Positions 14,541 through 22,225 of a stretch of DNA of 64,000 nt are shown here, piece after piece. Position numbers and translations under genes: made by a program. Each line of letters begins with the position of its first letter. The first letter of the stretch is position 1. Below the pieces are notes generated by a model that was not told the DNA's origin, did no database searches, and saw only the letters and a list, made by a program, of their open reading frames with translations. Source of the DNA: a virus. Where the stretch lies: positions 1 through 64,000 of the IMG/VR virus record IMGVR_UViG_3300036832_001373, one strand, 5' to 3'.

Positions 14541-14894
14541 ATGAAGCTAGGTGAGAACGTTACTAGACTACCAAAGAATAAATGTCTCAATTGCAAGAAA
14601 GCACTAGACAGTGCTACTGGAATTGGTACTGACGCTTCTCCATCTCCAGATATCACAGTATGTCTTAGATGTGGTCATATAATGGCTTTTAATAAACAAC
14701 CTAGATTTAGAAAATTAACTGATGAGGATATAATAGCTGTAGCAGGAGATCCTAGAATCATTGAGTTTCAAAAAGCACGAGGAAAAGTTTTTCCAGAAAC
14801 CAGGAAGTCAGGGAAAATCGGCTCTAGACCGTTAACTCTTGGAAAGAAAAAACCACCATTTCCAGGAAAGAAAGAGAGGAAAACTGAAAACTGA
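14541..14894 (+). CDS. Zinc-ribbon protein
   Basis: 117 residues. CLNC (about residue 15) and CLRC (about 42) form a probable four-Cys zinc ribbon; the C-terminus is Lys/Pro-rich. ATG 14541 is chosen over GTG 14511. A copy of motif P lies inside its last 30 codons. Function unknown. Confidence 0.65.
   Translation: MKLGENVTRLPKNKCLNCKKALDSATGIGTDASPSPDITVCLRCGHIMAFNKQPRFRKLTDEDIIAVAGDPRIIEFQKARGKVFPETRKSGKIGSRPLTLGKKKPPFPGKKERKTEN
14810..14836 (+). promoter_or_regulatory. Bipartite motif P4 (inside a CDS)
   Basis: AGGGAAAATCG, 8 nt, CCGTTAAC within the 3' end of 14541-14894, 151 nt before ATG 14988. Spacing matches the intergenic copies, but the coding overlap makes chance more likely. Confidence 0.35.
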
Positions 14895-14912
14895 CCTTTA
14901 ACAGATCTAGAA

Positions 14913-14945
14913 TAGACTTGCTGTAAGAGTAGACTTTCTGTAAGA
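14913..14945 (+). repeat. Direct repeat TAGACTTnCTGTAAGA, two copies
   Basis: TAGACTTGCTGTAAGA (14913-14928) and TAGACTTTCTGTAAGA (14930-14945) lie 17 bp apart upstream of gene 14988. A third copy is upstream of gene 33867. Confidence 0.7.
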
Positions 14946-14987
14946 ATATAGTCACTAACAAAAAGTTTAGGTTTTAGGGGGACTCTT

Positions 14988-15860
14988 ATGTCAGCTCAAC
15001 GGTCGTTGCTACGGTTTTCTACAGCTAAAACAGAGGTTATCTCGCCATTCGGTCAGATTCTAGGAGAGTCGGTAAAGTTTAAAGAGGTCCACGAGAAACT
15101 TTCTCTTTATTTGGGAGAGAAACTTCCAGATAAAGAGATATGTCTAAGACTTAATATAAGTGAAGACCAACTTAGTAGATTTAAGCAACGAGTGAAACCA
15201 GTTGTTCCTCCCTCAAATCCGGAGGACTTGGTTATGTACAAGAATCGAGAAGTTGAGTTTTGGGATTTTGTAAGAGACACTGAGGGAGACATCTATCTCC
15301 TATCTTGGTGGTCTTACTTTCAGGTATTGAAGAGTGTAGGAGAGGAAGTGGACCAGACGCTACATGCTGTAGATAAAAGGATCGATAAATGGAAGATTCC
15401 TCAGTATCATGAGGAAAAAGCCTATGTTGAAGCAGCCCCAACTTCACTAAAGGTAGGAGGTAGCGGTAGAGGAATGTATTTCCTCAAGTCAGATTTAATA
15501 AGACTTTTACGTTTAGCTTTCAATAAACAGTATCCAAAATTTATTCAAAACTTTGTAAAGGAAAGAAATGCAAAAGTTTTTGCTATAAAAACTCTAGCAG
15601 TAGATAAGACAACGTTGTTACCACCTGCAGTTAAGGGTCAGGAAAGAGTACCTGGTAGAAAGATTATTTTTGTCGAAGTGTCAATCTTATCAGATGTATT
15701 TAAAGACTACTATCGTTCTAAAGAAAGAGAGCTAGAACATAATTACTCCCAGTTCAAGGATATGAATATACGAGACGCCTGGGAAGTTTTAGACTTAATA
15801 CGAACTGAGAAAGTCAAGGAACTAAAAACGAACGGGAATGGGGAGAAAGCAAAAGGATAA
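14988..15860 (+). CDS. Hypothetical protein with HTH-like segment
   Basis: 290 residues. A segment near residues 40-65 (LPDKEICLRLNISEDQLSRF) looks like a helix-turn-helix. The centre is Trp/aromatic-rich, and the C-terminal part is basic and helical. Preceded by a 17-bp direct repeat. A DNA-binding or transcription role is possible but unproven. Confidence 0.6.
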   Translation: MSAQRSLLRFSTAKTEVISPFGQILGESVKFKEVHEKLSLYLGEKLPDKEICLRLNISEDQLSRFKQRVKPVVPPSNPEDLVMYKNREVEFWDFVRDTEGDIYLLSWWSYFQVLKSVGEEVDQTLHAVDKRIDKWKIPQYHEEKAYVEAAPTSLKVGGSGRGMYFLKSDLIRLLRLAFNKQYPKFIQNFVKERNAKVFAIKTLAVDKTTLLPPAVKGQERVPGRKIIFVEVSILSDVFKDYYRSKERELEHNYSQFKDMNIRDAWEVLDLIRTEKVKELKTNGNGEKAKG

Positions 15861-15861
15861 A

Positions 15862-16056
15862 ATGTCTAATAGCGTAGTTAAAATCTCTGACCTTCAGGTA
15901 GAAAAAGATAGGGAACTTCTTTTGAAGTCCCTTCAGAGGTATACTGAATGCATGACTGTAGTTGACAGATATGGAAGATCCTTCAAAGTTGATAAGTATG
16001 GTCGTGAAATAGTAGATCTAACAACTCTTCTAGAGGAGAAGGACGAAAAGAAATGA
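15862..16056 (+). CDS. Small protein, unknown
   Basis: 64 residues from ATG 15862 (AAAGGA upstream). Contains DRYGRSFKVDKYGREIVDL. Starts 1 nt after the preceding stop and overlaps the next gene by 4 nt, so translation is likely coupled. Confidence 0.6.
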   Translation: MSNSVVKISDLQVEKDRELLLKSLQRYTECMTVVDRYGRSFKVDKYGREIVDLTTLLEEKDEKK

Positions 16057-16463
16057 GTCCTCAGAATAAAGATAAACAGAATCCAGGTCAAGAGACTAAG
16101 ATTAATAAGGATACTGAGGACTACCTAACGGAGGCTAGTCAAATTCTTCGTAACTCTGGAAAAATCTCTAGAGGACGAGGTCCTCCTAAAGATGGAATAA
16201 GAATTCCTATGGAGTCCGCAAACCACATAGGAGCTCTTTGGTTATGTAAACCAATAAAGAAATCTTCAGTTTTTAGATTTAAGTTTATAGTGCCATTTCA
16301 TCCTCATAAGAACAATTACTGGTTTAGTTTCTACTTACTCTCTAGAAAGTTAAAGAAGAATGACGACCTAGACTGGCTGGAAGTCAACTATCCAGGACTT
16401 CCAGATAAGATTAATAAAGTGATTCTTAGTTTTCTAGAATTTCTAGAGGGCTATGGTGCCTAA
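16053..16463 (+). CDS. Hypothetical protein
   Basis: 136 residues. A disordered, polar first third is followed by an aromatic alpha/beta core (FRFKFIVPFHPHKNNYWFSF). Overlaps the preceding gene (ATGA). No family recognised. Confidence 0.6.
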   Translation: MSPQNKDKQNPGQETKINKDTEDYLTEASQILRNSGKISRGRGPPKDGIRIPMESANHIGALWLCKPIKKSSVFRFKFIVPFHPHKNNYWFSFYLLSRKLKKNDDLDWLEVNYPGLPDKINKVILSFLEFLEGYGA

Positions 16464-16489
16464 TACCTTATCCCTGATAACAGATGCCC

Positions 16490-16532
16490 CGCCGGCCTAC
16501 CCCGCTGCCGTACCCCGCCGTAAACCAACAAG
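16490..16532. repeat. Short GC-rich tandem repeat
   Basis: Three imperfect copies of a CCCCGCNGCC-TA unit sit between two A+T-rich genes, just before SD AAGGAG of gene 16544. Its composition resembles the longer GC islands of the window. Confidence 0.55.
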
Positions 16533-16543
16533 GAGATCTTAAA

Positions 16544-16822
16544 ATGGACGATACCAGTGAATCTAAGAAACTTCTTCAAGAATACTTAGAGATACATACC
16601 AATCTATGTTGCTCTGAGTATCTAGAACAAGCAATTGAAAATATTATATCTGATAAATTCCAAGAGATCCTATCAGATATGATAGGAGATCGTCTAGATG
16701 ACTTTATCAGAAAACTCATAGAAGACCAGTATGATAGTGTTATAGAAAACATGAACATGAAACAGGAGTTTTCACCTGAAGATATTTCAGAAGACGTCGA
16801 AGACGAGGAGGAAAAGAAATAA
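16544..16822 (+). CDS. Acidic helical protein
   Basis: 92 residues from ATG 16544 (AAGGAG 9 nt upstream). Long amphipathic helix pattern (EQAIENIISDKFQEILSDM) ending in EDVEDEEEKK. Probably oligomeric; function unknown. Confidence 0.65.
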   Translation: MDDTSESKKLLQEYLEIHTNLCCSEYLEQAIENIISDKFQEILSDMIGDRLDDFIRKLIEDQYDSVIENMNMKQEFSPEDISEDVEDEEEKK

Positions 16823-16884
16823 TTCTTTAGGTAATTACTGAAAAGTTATTACCAGACTGTAACACTAAACTAAGGACTGTAACA

Positions 16885-17154
16885 ATGAAAGTATCAACTA
16901 AGGATCTAGCTAAGGAAGTTGAGGAACTCAAGAAAACTGCAACTCCTCACCAGGTTGAGGAGTTTATAAATGGACTATGGGTAGTGTTATTCTCAGATGA
17001 TGCTTTCTCAAAAGAAGGACGGAAAAAGTTAATCGAGATCTTTAAGAAACTAAAGTACCTAGCTAAGAAGGAAAAGAAGAGCGAGTTGGAAAAGAGACTT
17101 AAGAAACAAAGAAAGTTAGAAAAACAGGAAAAGGCGGCTAAAAAGGCAGCTTAA
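16885..17154 (+). CDS. Lys-rich helical protein
   Basis: 89 residues. The C-terminal half is a basic coiled coil (ELEKRLKKQRKLEKQ) ending AAKKAA, suggestive of nucleic-acid binding. GGACTGTAACA precedes the ATG. No family recognised. Confidence 0.6.
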   Translation: MKVSTKDLAKEVEELKKTATPHQVEEFINGLWVVLFSDDAFSKEGRKKLIEIFKKLKYLAKKEKKSELEKRLKKQRKLEKQEKAAKKAA

Positions 17155-17164
17155 AGATTAAACG

Positions 17165-17386
17165 ATGACGATTCTAGTGCTGAGGTTAGTTCTAGTAGCG
17201 ATATTGGTTCTAGCTTCAGCACACTTAATAGCATTTGGAGTTAGAGCTATTGTAGTTTCAGTGTTCGTCCAGGCTAATAGAAACGACAGGAGGGCAGTAA
17301 ATGAGCTAATGATGAAATCTGGCTTTATGTTCGCGTTAGCAGTTATAATACTATTTGTGGCAGGTGAACTTATACGGCAACTATGA
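17165..17386 (+). CDS. Two-helix small membrane protein
   Basis: 73 residues. Hydrophobic helices at about 3-27 and 50-70 are separated by a short basic polar loop (NRNDRRAVNE). The size and topology would fit a class II holin, but no endolysin is recognised nearby and the function remains open. Confidence 0.6.
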   Translation: MTILVLRLVLVAILVLASAHLIAFGVRAIVVSVFVQANRNDRRAVNELMMKSGFMFALAVIILFVAGELIRQL

Positions 17387-17387
17387 A

Positions 17388-17786
17388 ATGAAAAAACTAG
17401 CTATAGGAGTTTTGTTGCTTAGCGCAACGGTAGCCAAGGGTGAGTTTGTTCAAACAAAGGAGTACTTAGATACATGTGCAGCTAAAGACGAAGGTCACCA
17501 TATCGCATGTGTTGGTTATGTAGCCGGAGTTGTTGATAGTTACATTCATTCAGGTCAATTCTGTGTAGATCCTAGAACTGATACTAAAGAGATAAGTACT
17601 TTTGTTATAGACTATATTTTGAGAACTAAACAAATTCAAAACTATCCACCAGTTGGTATGATAATTTTAGCCCTAAAAGCTAGGTGGCCATGTATCAACT
17701 CAGGACCTGGATTTAAATTTAACTTCCAAGGACCTCAGTTTCAACTCAACGGTAGACAGCTTAACTTTAACTTCGGGAGGTTCTAA
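17388..17786 (+). CDS. Rap1a/Tai-like secreted protein
   Basis: 132 residues. A signal peptide (MKKLAIGVLLLSATVAKG) is followed by a Cys-containing domain with DTC, ACVGYVAGVVDSY, QFCVDP and RWPC. This matches the Rap1a/Tai immunity-protein pattern (conserved GYxxGxxD and C-terminal WPC). Known members protect against type VI secretion effectors in the periplasm; in a phage it could protect the infected cell or act on a host periplasmic enzyme. A Phe/Asn-rich tail (FNFQGPQFQLNGRQLNFNF) is extra. Start at ATG 17388, 1 nt after the preceding stop. Confidence 0.65.
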   Translation: MKKLAIGVLLLSATVAKGEFVQTKEYLDTCAAKDEGHHIACVGYVAGVVDSYIHSGQFCVDPRTDTKEISTFVIDYILRTKQIQNYPPVGMIILALKARWPCINSGPGFKFNFQGPQFQLNGRQLNFNFGRF

Positions 17787-17788
17787 CT

Positions 17789-18010
17789 ATGTTCTTAAAA
17801 CTAACAGATTGGGAATCTGATGATAGACGTGTTTTACTTAGGATAAAAAGTATACAATATATCTATGATATGATAAGTCATAGAACTATATACTTGAGAG
17901 AAAAATCAGATTCAATTCGTACTTTTAAAGTTATAGAAACTATGAATGAGATATGTGAAGCTTTAATAGAGGGACTTTCAATAGATGACAAAACCGATAG
18001 TTCCACTTAA
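17789..18010 (+). CDS. Small protein, unknown
   Basis: 73 residues of alpha/beta character (RVLLRIKSIQYIYDM, YLREKSDSIRTFKVIET). Starts 2 nt after the preceding stop and overlaps the next gene by 26 nt. Confidence 0.55.
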   Translation: MFLKLTDWESDDRRVLLRIKSIQYIYDMISHRTIYLREKSDSIRTFKVIETMNEICEALIEGLSIDDKTDSST

Positions 18011-18158
18011 AAGTGGTGATGAAGTAGATGCTTTCAGCCGTAAAGCTAGAAAGTGGCTATCGTTTAAACCAGGCACAAGGAAAGAGATAAAACATAGATT
18101 CTGGAGAAGAGCAAGAAAAATCCTAAGGCTAAAAAGTAAAGATGAAGGTGATCTTTGA
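17985..18158 (+). CDS. Small basic protein
   Basis: 57 residues (MTKPIVPLKSGDEVDAF start). The C-terminal half is very basic (HRFWRRARKILRLKSK). Overlaps its neighbour upstream and shares its stop region with the next TTG start. Confidence 0.55.
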   Translation: MTKPIVPLKSGDEVDAFSRKARKWLSFKPGTRKEIKHRFWRRARKILRLKSKDEGDL

Positions 18159-18238
18159 GTGTAGTTCTTGATATTGTTATCTTTGTATCAGTATTTAGTC
18201 TAGTCTATGGACTAGCTGTAGCTATGAGAGATGGATAA
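18155..18238 (+). CDS. Tiny membrane peptide
   Basis: 27 residues from TTG 18155 overlapping the previous TGA. One hydrophobic helix (VVLDIVIFVSVFSLVYGLA). Directly followed by the ATG at 18239. Small size limits confidence. Confidence 0.4.
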   Translation: MSVVLDIVIFVSVFSLVYGLAVAMRDG

Positions 18239-18631
18239 ATGAGAGACCTACGTCAACTTGACAATAAAGAATCTTATGGAATTCGAAGATTAGATGTAGA
18301 GCTACCTGATGAGTGCTATAGGAATAAAGATGCTCCAATAAATCCTAGTACGGATGGTTGTTTTGAAATTTTACGTGAAGGAGTTATATTATGTGTTATT
18401 GCTTCAGTAGGAAGTGGGTGGGATCACGTCTCTGTTTCAACTCAGTATAGATGCCCTACCTGGGAAGAAATGGAATTGGTGGCTAAGTTATTCTTTAAGA
18501 ACGATGAAGAAGCTATGCAGTTACATGTACCTATTAAAGATCATATAAACGAACATCCTTTTGTGCTTCACTGGTGGAGACCAAGAAGTAAGCTAAAGAA
18601 GATACCACTACCACCTAAGTATATGGTCTAA
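18239..18631 (+). CDS. Conserved phage protein, DUF7694-like
   Basis: 130 residues. The core GWDHVSVSTQYRCPTWEEM, then LFFKNDEEAMQLHVP and HPFVLHWWRP, matches a widespread small phage protein family of unknown role (DUF7694). Starts immediately after the preceding stop. Confidence 0.65.
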   Translation: MRDLRQLDNKESYGIRRLDVELPDECYRNKDAPINPSTDGCFEILREGVILCVIASVGSGWDHVSVSTQYRCPTWEEMELVAKLFFKNDEEAMQLHVPIKDHINEHPFVLHWWRPRSKLKKIPLPPKYMV

Positions 18632-18650
18632 TGATCAAGGAGACGAGACT

Positions 18651-18941
18651 ATGGATGATACAATTAAGTTAATAGTAAATCCACTAGAAGGTTCTCCAGG
18701 GATCTTCGAAGCTAAAGTAGACGATAAACTAATAGTCAAATCTAGACAACCATTCTTAGACAGTGCTAGGAAACTAGTTGAATTAGGATACAGCCTAGAG
18801 TCTACATTAGCTATATACCGTAAAGGATCAGACGTTTTAGCACTAAAGTTAAAACTAGGAGCTGCGGCCAAACTCACAGTAAATGAAAGTGGACCAAAGT
18901 TTAGAAAGTTTAAACCATTCTCAGGAATTACTGAGAAATAG
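18651..18941 (+). CDS. Hypothetical protein
   Basis: 96 residues with the pattern GIFEAKVDDKLIVKSRQPFL, then ARKLVELGY and a basic end. The first segment is beta-rich. AAGGAGA precedes ATG 18651. No family recognised. A GC island follows. Confidence 0.6.
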   Translation: MDDTIKLIVNPLEGSPGIFEAKVDDKLIVKSRQPFLDSARKLVELGYSLESTLAIYRKGSDVLALKLKLGAAAKLTVNESGPKFRKFKPFSGITEK

Positions 18942-18944
18942 AGG

Positions 18945-19100
18945 CGAGAGCGAAAAAGCGGGCGGGAGGGCCGTACAGGCGTCTTTTTTTGCCCCGCCCC
19001 GCGGCCCGGCGCGCCGCGGTAAACGCCTGTACGAGCCCCTCAGGGGGCGTGGCGGGGCGTCCAACGCGTCTCCCGCCGCGGCCCGGCGAAAAGCGTTAGT
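18945..19100. other. GC-rich inverted-repeat island
   Basis: Perfect 11-bp arms CGTACAGGCGT (18972-18982) and ACGCCTGTACG (19023-19033) enclose CTTTTTTTGC and a CCCCGCCCCGCGG block. The 15-mer GGCGTCTTTTTTTGC (18978-18992) is identical to one at 34779-34793. The rest to 19100 is also very G+C-rich. No credible gene. Confidence 0.8.
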
Positions 19101-19134
19101 TTGGTTGGTAAGACTGATCTAGAAAGGTAAGACT

Positions 19135-19350
19135 ATGAAAACACCACGAGGTTATCACGACGGAACTAGACTGAAAGTGTCGGTAGCGTTCGATCCTGAA
19201 CTGTTTCGAGCAATTTGTAGACGTTGTAAGGATACCAACAAATCGTTTAACTTCATAGTTAACGATTTGATTAAATGTGGTATACTTTGTGTAGAAGAAT
19301 CTGAACGAGACGAGTATATGGAGAGTGCTTCTATAGCAACTCCTCACTAA
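19135..19350 (+). CDS. Ribbon-helix-helix-like protein
   Basis: 71 residues. LKVSVAFDPELFRAICRRC, then KSFNFIVNDLIKCGI, fits a strand-helix-helix RHH DNA-binding fold, so a small repressor is likely. AAGGTAAGACT precedes ATG 19135. Targets unknown; an auto-regulatory role is only a guess. Confidence 0.55.
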   Translation: MKTPRGYHDGTRLKVSVAFDPELFRAICRRCKDTNKSFNFIVNDLIKCGILCVEESERDEYMESASIATPH

Positions 19351-19359
19351 CAAAGTTTG

Positions 19360-19490
19360 GTCACGGCTGAGCATGCGGTTTTCCGGGTCGGTTAGCGGTG
19401 GGATCGGTCTATCCCAGAAAGATAGCCTGCGGGCATGCTTGGTTGTGTGGGAATGGTCATTTTCCCGTTCAAGGCTATCAGCCACCGCAC
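19360..19490 (+). ncRNA. Pseudoknotted structured RNA candidate
   Basis: Several perfect complementary arms: GCGGTGG (19395-19401) with CCACCGC (19482-19488), and GATAGCCT (19421-19428) with AGGCTATC (19472-19479). Local hairpins are GGGAT / ATCCC (19400-19415) and GGGAA / TTCCC (19449-19466). AGCATGC (19370-19376) can pair with GCATGCT (19433-19439), crossing the nested stems. It lies 25 nt before gene 19515, so it could be a cis-regulatory leader. No known riboswitch class recognised. Confidence 0.5.
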
Positions 19491-19514
19491 CCTTTCTATT
19501 TAAATGGAGAAACC

Positions 19515-19901
19515 ATGAAAATCCTAGTTTGTGGAGGAAGAGATTATTCAGACAAAGAACTCATATTCAAGACTCTTTACGATCTTTGTATTAAGCATTC
19601 AAAATTTTATAATCCAGATGACAACTGGCTTCCGTCAGATATTAAGATAATAGCTGGAGGTGCGGCTGGAGCTGATAGGATAGCGATATCATTTGCTATT
19701 CAACATTATACTCAGTACAAAGAGTATCCTGCTCAATGGCAGAAGTACGGTAGAGCTGCTGGTCCTATGAGGAATCAACAGATGCTTGATAAAGAGCATC
19801 CAGATTTAGTTGTAGCCTTTCCAGGAGGGAGAGGTACAACTGACATGATTAGCAGGGCTAAAAAAGCAGGAATCAAAGTTATGGAGATCGAAAATGACTA
19901 A
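19515..19901 (+). CDS. SLOG/DUF2493-family protein
   Basis: 128 residues. VCGGRDYSD at the N-terminus, then IIAGGAAGADRIAISFA, PAQWQKYGRAAGPMRNQQML, and FPGGRGTTDM are the hallmarks of the SLOG superfamily DUF2493 group. These bind nucleotides or nucleotide-derived ligands; members are common in phages with no settled role. TGGAGAAACC precedes ATG 19515, below a structured leader. Confidence 0.8.
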   Translation: MKILVCGGRDYSDKELIFKTLYDLCIKHSKFYNPDDNWLPSDIKIIAGGAAGADRIAISFAIQHYTQYKEYPAQWQKYGRAAGPMRNQQMLDKEHPDLVVAFPGGRGTTDMISRAKKAGIKVMEIEND

Positions 19902-20151
19902 GTATCCTATACCTTTATGCGGTGACCACTTCGAGTTCGAGAAAGAGATGGAAGGAGTTCCGGATAAAGAGCGTCCTGACTGGCCACTTCCATCGTTTGA
20001 TGCCCGTGACTGGGCTGAAGCTTTTTGTAAGTTAAATCCTAGTATAGAGGAGGACTTGATGATAACTTGGTTTGCAAATGCTCTTATGAGAGGCTACGAT
20101 CAACGAGTCTCCGAAGAATGGAAAGATAGAGACACAAGAAAGGATGAGTAA
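19894..20151 (+). CDS. Hypothetical protein
   Basis: 85 residues, acidic, with ARDWAEAFCKLNPSIEEDL and WFANALMRGYDQR. Overlaps both neighbours by 8 nt, so is co-translated with the SLOG gene. Looks like a conserved phage protein; function unknown. Confidence 0.65.
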   Translation: MTKYPIPLCGDHFEFEKEMEGVPDKERPDWPLPSFDARDWAEAFCKLNPSIEEDLMITWFANALMRGYDQRVSEEWKDRDTRKDE

Positions 20152-20674
20152 GATGTCGCAGTCAGTTCTACAAGATTGGGTACAACAGAACCTAACGATG
20201 ATGCAACAGTCGGTTTTGATCTCTGCTATTCGAGGGCCAGATACTCTTAAGAAAGATCACGTTAGTCACAAACTGTGTAAATGGCTTAGAAGGAATATGC
20301 TTTTATCAGCTTTTGAGAAAAAAGTTTTTATGAACCCATTTGAACCAGGTGGAGGGTCCTTCACTGGACCCAGCTGCAAGATGGCTCAGAATCTTGACTG
20401 GCAGAGCCAAATGTTTCACATACTAAATGAGTACATACGTTCTATAGATGAAGTTCCTCATCACTTTCAAGTGCATTTCATGCACGCAGCAGAAATCCTT
20501 GGATATTGCTACCCCGATCCAGACATTAGAGAGTGGTGGGAAGAGTGTTATCATCGTTTGTGTTACGATATGCATCTTATGCCCGAGGATTATGATCAAA
20601 TGCTCTACAGATTAGGTGACAACGAAGAGAATTGGCGAAACTCCGAAATAGTCCAAGAAGGAAAGGATACATAG
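20144..20674 (+). CDS. Conserved phage protein, unknown
   Basis: 176 residues. QDWVQQNLTMMQQSVLISAI, then RGPD, KLCKWLRRNMLLSAF, and GGGSFTGP are motifs I associate with a widespread phage protein of unknown role. Helical, His/Cys-containing C-terminus. An endonuclease gene begins 2 nt downstream. Confidence 0.65.
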   Translation: MSKMSQSVLQDWVQQNLTMMQQSVLISAIRGPDTLKKDHVSHKLCKWLRRNMLLSAFEKKVFMNPFEPGGGSFTGPSCKMAQNLDWQSQMFHILNEYIRSIDEVPHHFQVHFMHAAEILGYCYPDPDIREWWEECYHRLCYDMHLMPEDYDQMLYRLGDNEENWRNSEIVQEGKDT

Positions 20675-20676
20675 AA

Positions 20677-21237
20677 ATGTATATAATCTATCGTATCGTT
20701 GGAATCAAAGTTGGGTGCACGATTAACTTCGAGCTCCGATGTATACAAAACAAATTAGCATACGGACAAGAAATTATAATCGAGATTCTGGATACTTGGC
20801 CTTTATCTGTTGGGGACAAGTTTGCAGGAGATCGAGAGTGGGAATGGGCAGATGCTTACGGATATCTGAGAGGTCCTCACTACTCCGAGAAGAATTGGAA
20901 CGTAGTTCTAACAAGAGAACAGCGACTGGCTGCTGCTTCTCGTGGAGGAAAAATCGGAGGGAAGAGAACAGCAGAACTTGGGAAAACTGCGTTTCACACC
21001 ATGACCTTTGAACAAAGGTCAGCAGCTGGAAAAATTGGGTCGAACCATCCAAACAACGTAATAAAAAACGGATCTGCGCATAGAAAAACTATAGAACAAA
21101 GGAAAACTGGATTTCAGACCGGAAAAGCGTCTAGAAGTCCTAATCACATAACCAAGAAATTACTAACATGTCCAAATTGTGGACATACTGGAGTAGGTCC
21201 GTCTATGTATCGTTGGCACTACGGAAACTGTAAGTAG
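20677..21237 (+). CDS. GIY-YIG-type homing endonuclease with zinc finger
   Basis: 186 residues from ATG 20677. N-terminal YIIYRIVGIKVGCTINFELR is a degenerate GIY-YIG core. Two EQR-type NUMOD-like blocks follow (LTREQRLAAASRGGKIGGKR, TFEQRSAAGKIG). It ends in the SPNHITKKLL linker and CPNCGHTG zinc finger shared with 877. Probably an inserted mobile gene. Confidence 0.75.
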   Translation: MYIIYRIVGIKVGCTINFELRCIQNKLAYGQEIIIEILDTWPLSVGDKFAGDREWEWADAYGYLRGPHYSEKNWNVVLTREQRLAAASRGGKIGGKRTAELGKTAFHTMTFEQRSAAGKIGSNHPNNVIKNGSAHRKTIEQRKTGFQTGKASRSPNHITKKLLTCPNCGHTGVGPSMYRWHYGNCK

Positions 21238-21258
21238 CAGAATGAAAGGAGAGTAAGA

Positions 21259-21459
21259 ATGGAAGAAAAAGACTGGATTGTTATAACTGGCTATCTAATC
21301 AATACTGGAGTAGGTGGAGGATTAGAATTTTTTGGTCCTTTCACAGAAGAGCAAGCCAAGAAATTCCAATCAAAAATATCCCTTAATCGACCACCAAACT
21401 GGGTTTCACCAAGCTGGGTTTCTCTTGCAGTTCAGTTACTAAGAGGAGAAGCATCATGA
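21259..21459 (+). CDS. Small protein, unknown
   Basis: 66 residues. VITGYLINTGVGGGLEFFGP then EEQAKKFQ suggests a small alpha/beta fold with a glycine-rich loop. GGAGAGTAAG precedes the ATG. Overlaps the next gene by 4 nt. Confidence 0.6.
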   Translation: MEEKDWIVITGYLINTGVGGGLEFFGPFTEEQAKKFQSKISLNRPPNWVSPSWVSLAVQLLRGEAS

Positions 21460-21626
21460 ACGAGAATCGAATAGCAACTCTACTTGAGTTAATTGCTGAG
21501 GCGGTTCAAGGTGACGGTACCTGGAGGGAGAAGGCTCAAGCAATCTTGGCAGAAGCCACCGAAAGTGATAAAACAAATCTGCAAGAGTTTGCAACTTGGT
21601 TCGATCCAGAAGAGATGGAGGACTGA
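21456..21626 (+). CDS. Small acidic helical protein
   Basis: 56 residues (MNENRIATLLELIAEAVQ start, FDPEEMED end), starting with an ATGA overlap on the previous stop and preceded by GAGGAGAA. Function unknown. Confidence 0.6.
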   Translation: MNENRIATLLELIAEAVQGDGTWREKAQAILAEATESDKTNLQEFATWFDPEEMED

Positions 21627-21630
21627 AGAC

Positions 21631-21912
21631 GTGAAGATCAAAACCGTAGTTTTATATTCTTGTAACTCTGATAGTGATGGTTACAAGGTAACCAAGTTTA
21701 TCGATGAAGTTTACAATACACACTACCATGTTATCAACAACGAGCAACAGGTTTATTGCGATTGCCTCGGGTTTACCAATCGCAGTAGCTGTCGTCACTT
21801 GAAGATAACTGATAGGTTCAAAAAAGAGGGTAAAGTCGACAAAGGATACTTGTTCAATCTGGACACTGGAGAGTTTACAAAACTAGAAGGCACAGAGACA
21901 GAAGAAATCTAG
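21631..21912 (+). CDS. SWIM zinc-finger-like protein
   Basis: 93 residues from GTG 21631, 4 nt after the previous stop. YCDCLGFTNRSSCRHLKI fits the SWIM zinc motif (CxC, then CxH), known to bind DNA or proteins. A longer frame from 21493 overlaps the preceding gene and is rejected. The last codons adjoin motif P5. Confidence 0.7.
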   Translation: MKIKTVVLYSCNSDSDGYKVTKFIDEVYNTHYHVINNEQQVYCDCLGFTNRSSCRHLKITDRFKKEGKVDKGYLFNLDTGEFTKLEGTETEEI

Positions 21913-21937
21913 GGAAACTAGTCCCCGAGACGTTAAC
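21911..21937 (+). promoter_or_regulatory. Bipartite intergenic motif P5
   Basis: AGGGAAACTAG, 8 nt, ACGTTAAC; consensus copy, 32 nt before ATG 21970. GGG and CCC can also form a small hairpin. Confidence 0.7.
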
Positions 21938-21969
21938 TCCCGGAAGGGGTTGGAAAAAGGAGAGTTTCA

Positions 21970-22224
21970 ATGAAAAGTTTGAAATCAAAGTTAAAGAGTG
22001 AAACAAGTAGTCCAGAAGAGTTGTATCTATACGTGTTAAAGAACAAGGAGGGAGAGATCTACATGGTTGATCAGGAGGATGGTACTAAAGCACCTCTAGC
22101 ATTTCCTACTATGGAAGCAGTAAATCACTTTATAAAGACTTACAAGTTTCCTATGGAAGGTATAATAGTTGGAACAATCAAAGCTAGCGACTATCTCTCC
22201 CCTCACGAAAAATGGAGTCACTAA
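21970..22224 (+). CDS. Hypothetical protein
   Basis: 84 residues. LYLYVLKNKEGEIYMVDQED and a C-terminal EGIIVGTIKASDYL. AAAAAGGAGAG precedes the ATG. Function unknown. First gene after motif P5. Confidence 0.6.
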   Translation: MKSLKSKLKSETSSPEELYLYVLKNKEGEIYMVDQEDGTKAPLAFPTMEAVNHFIKTYKFPMEGIIVGTIKASDYLSPHEKWSH

Positions 22225-22225
22225 G

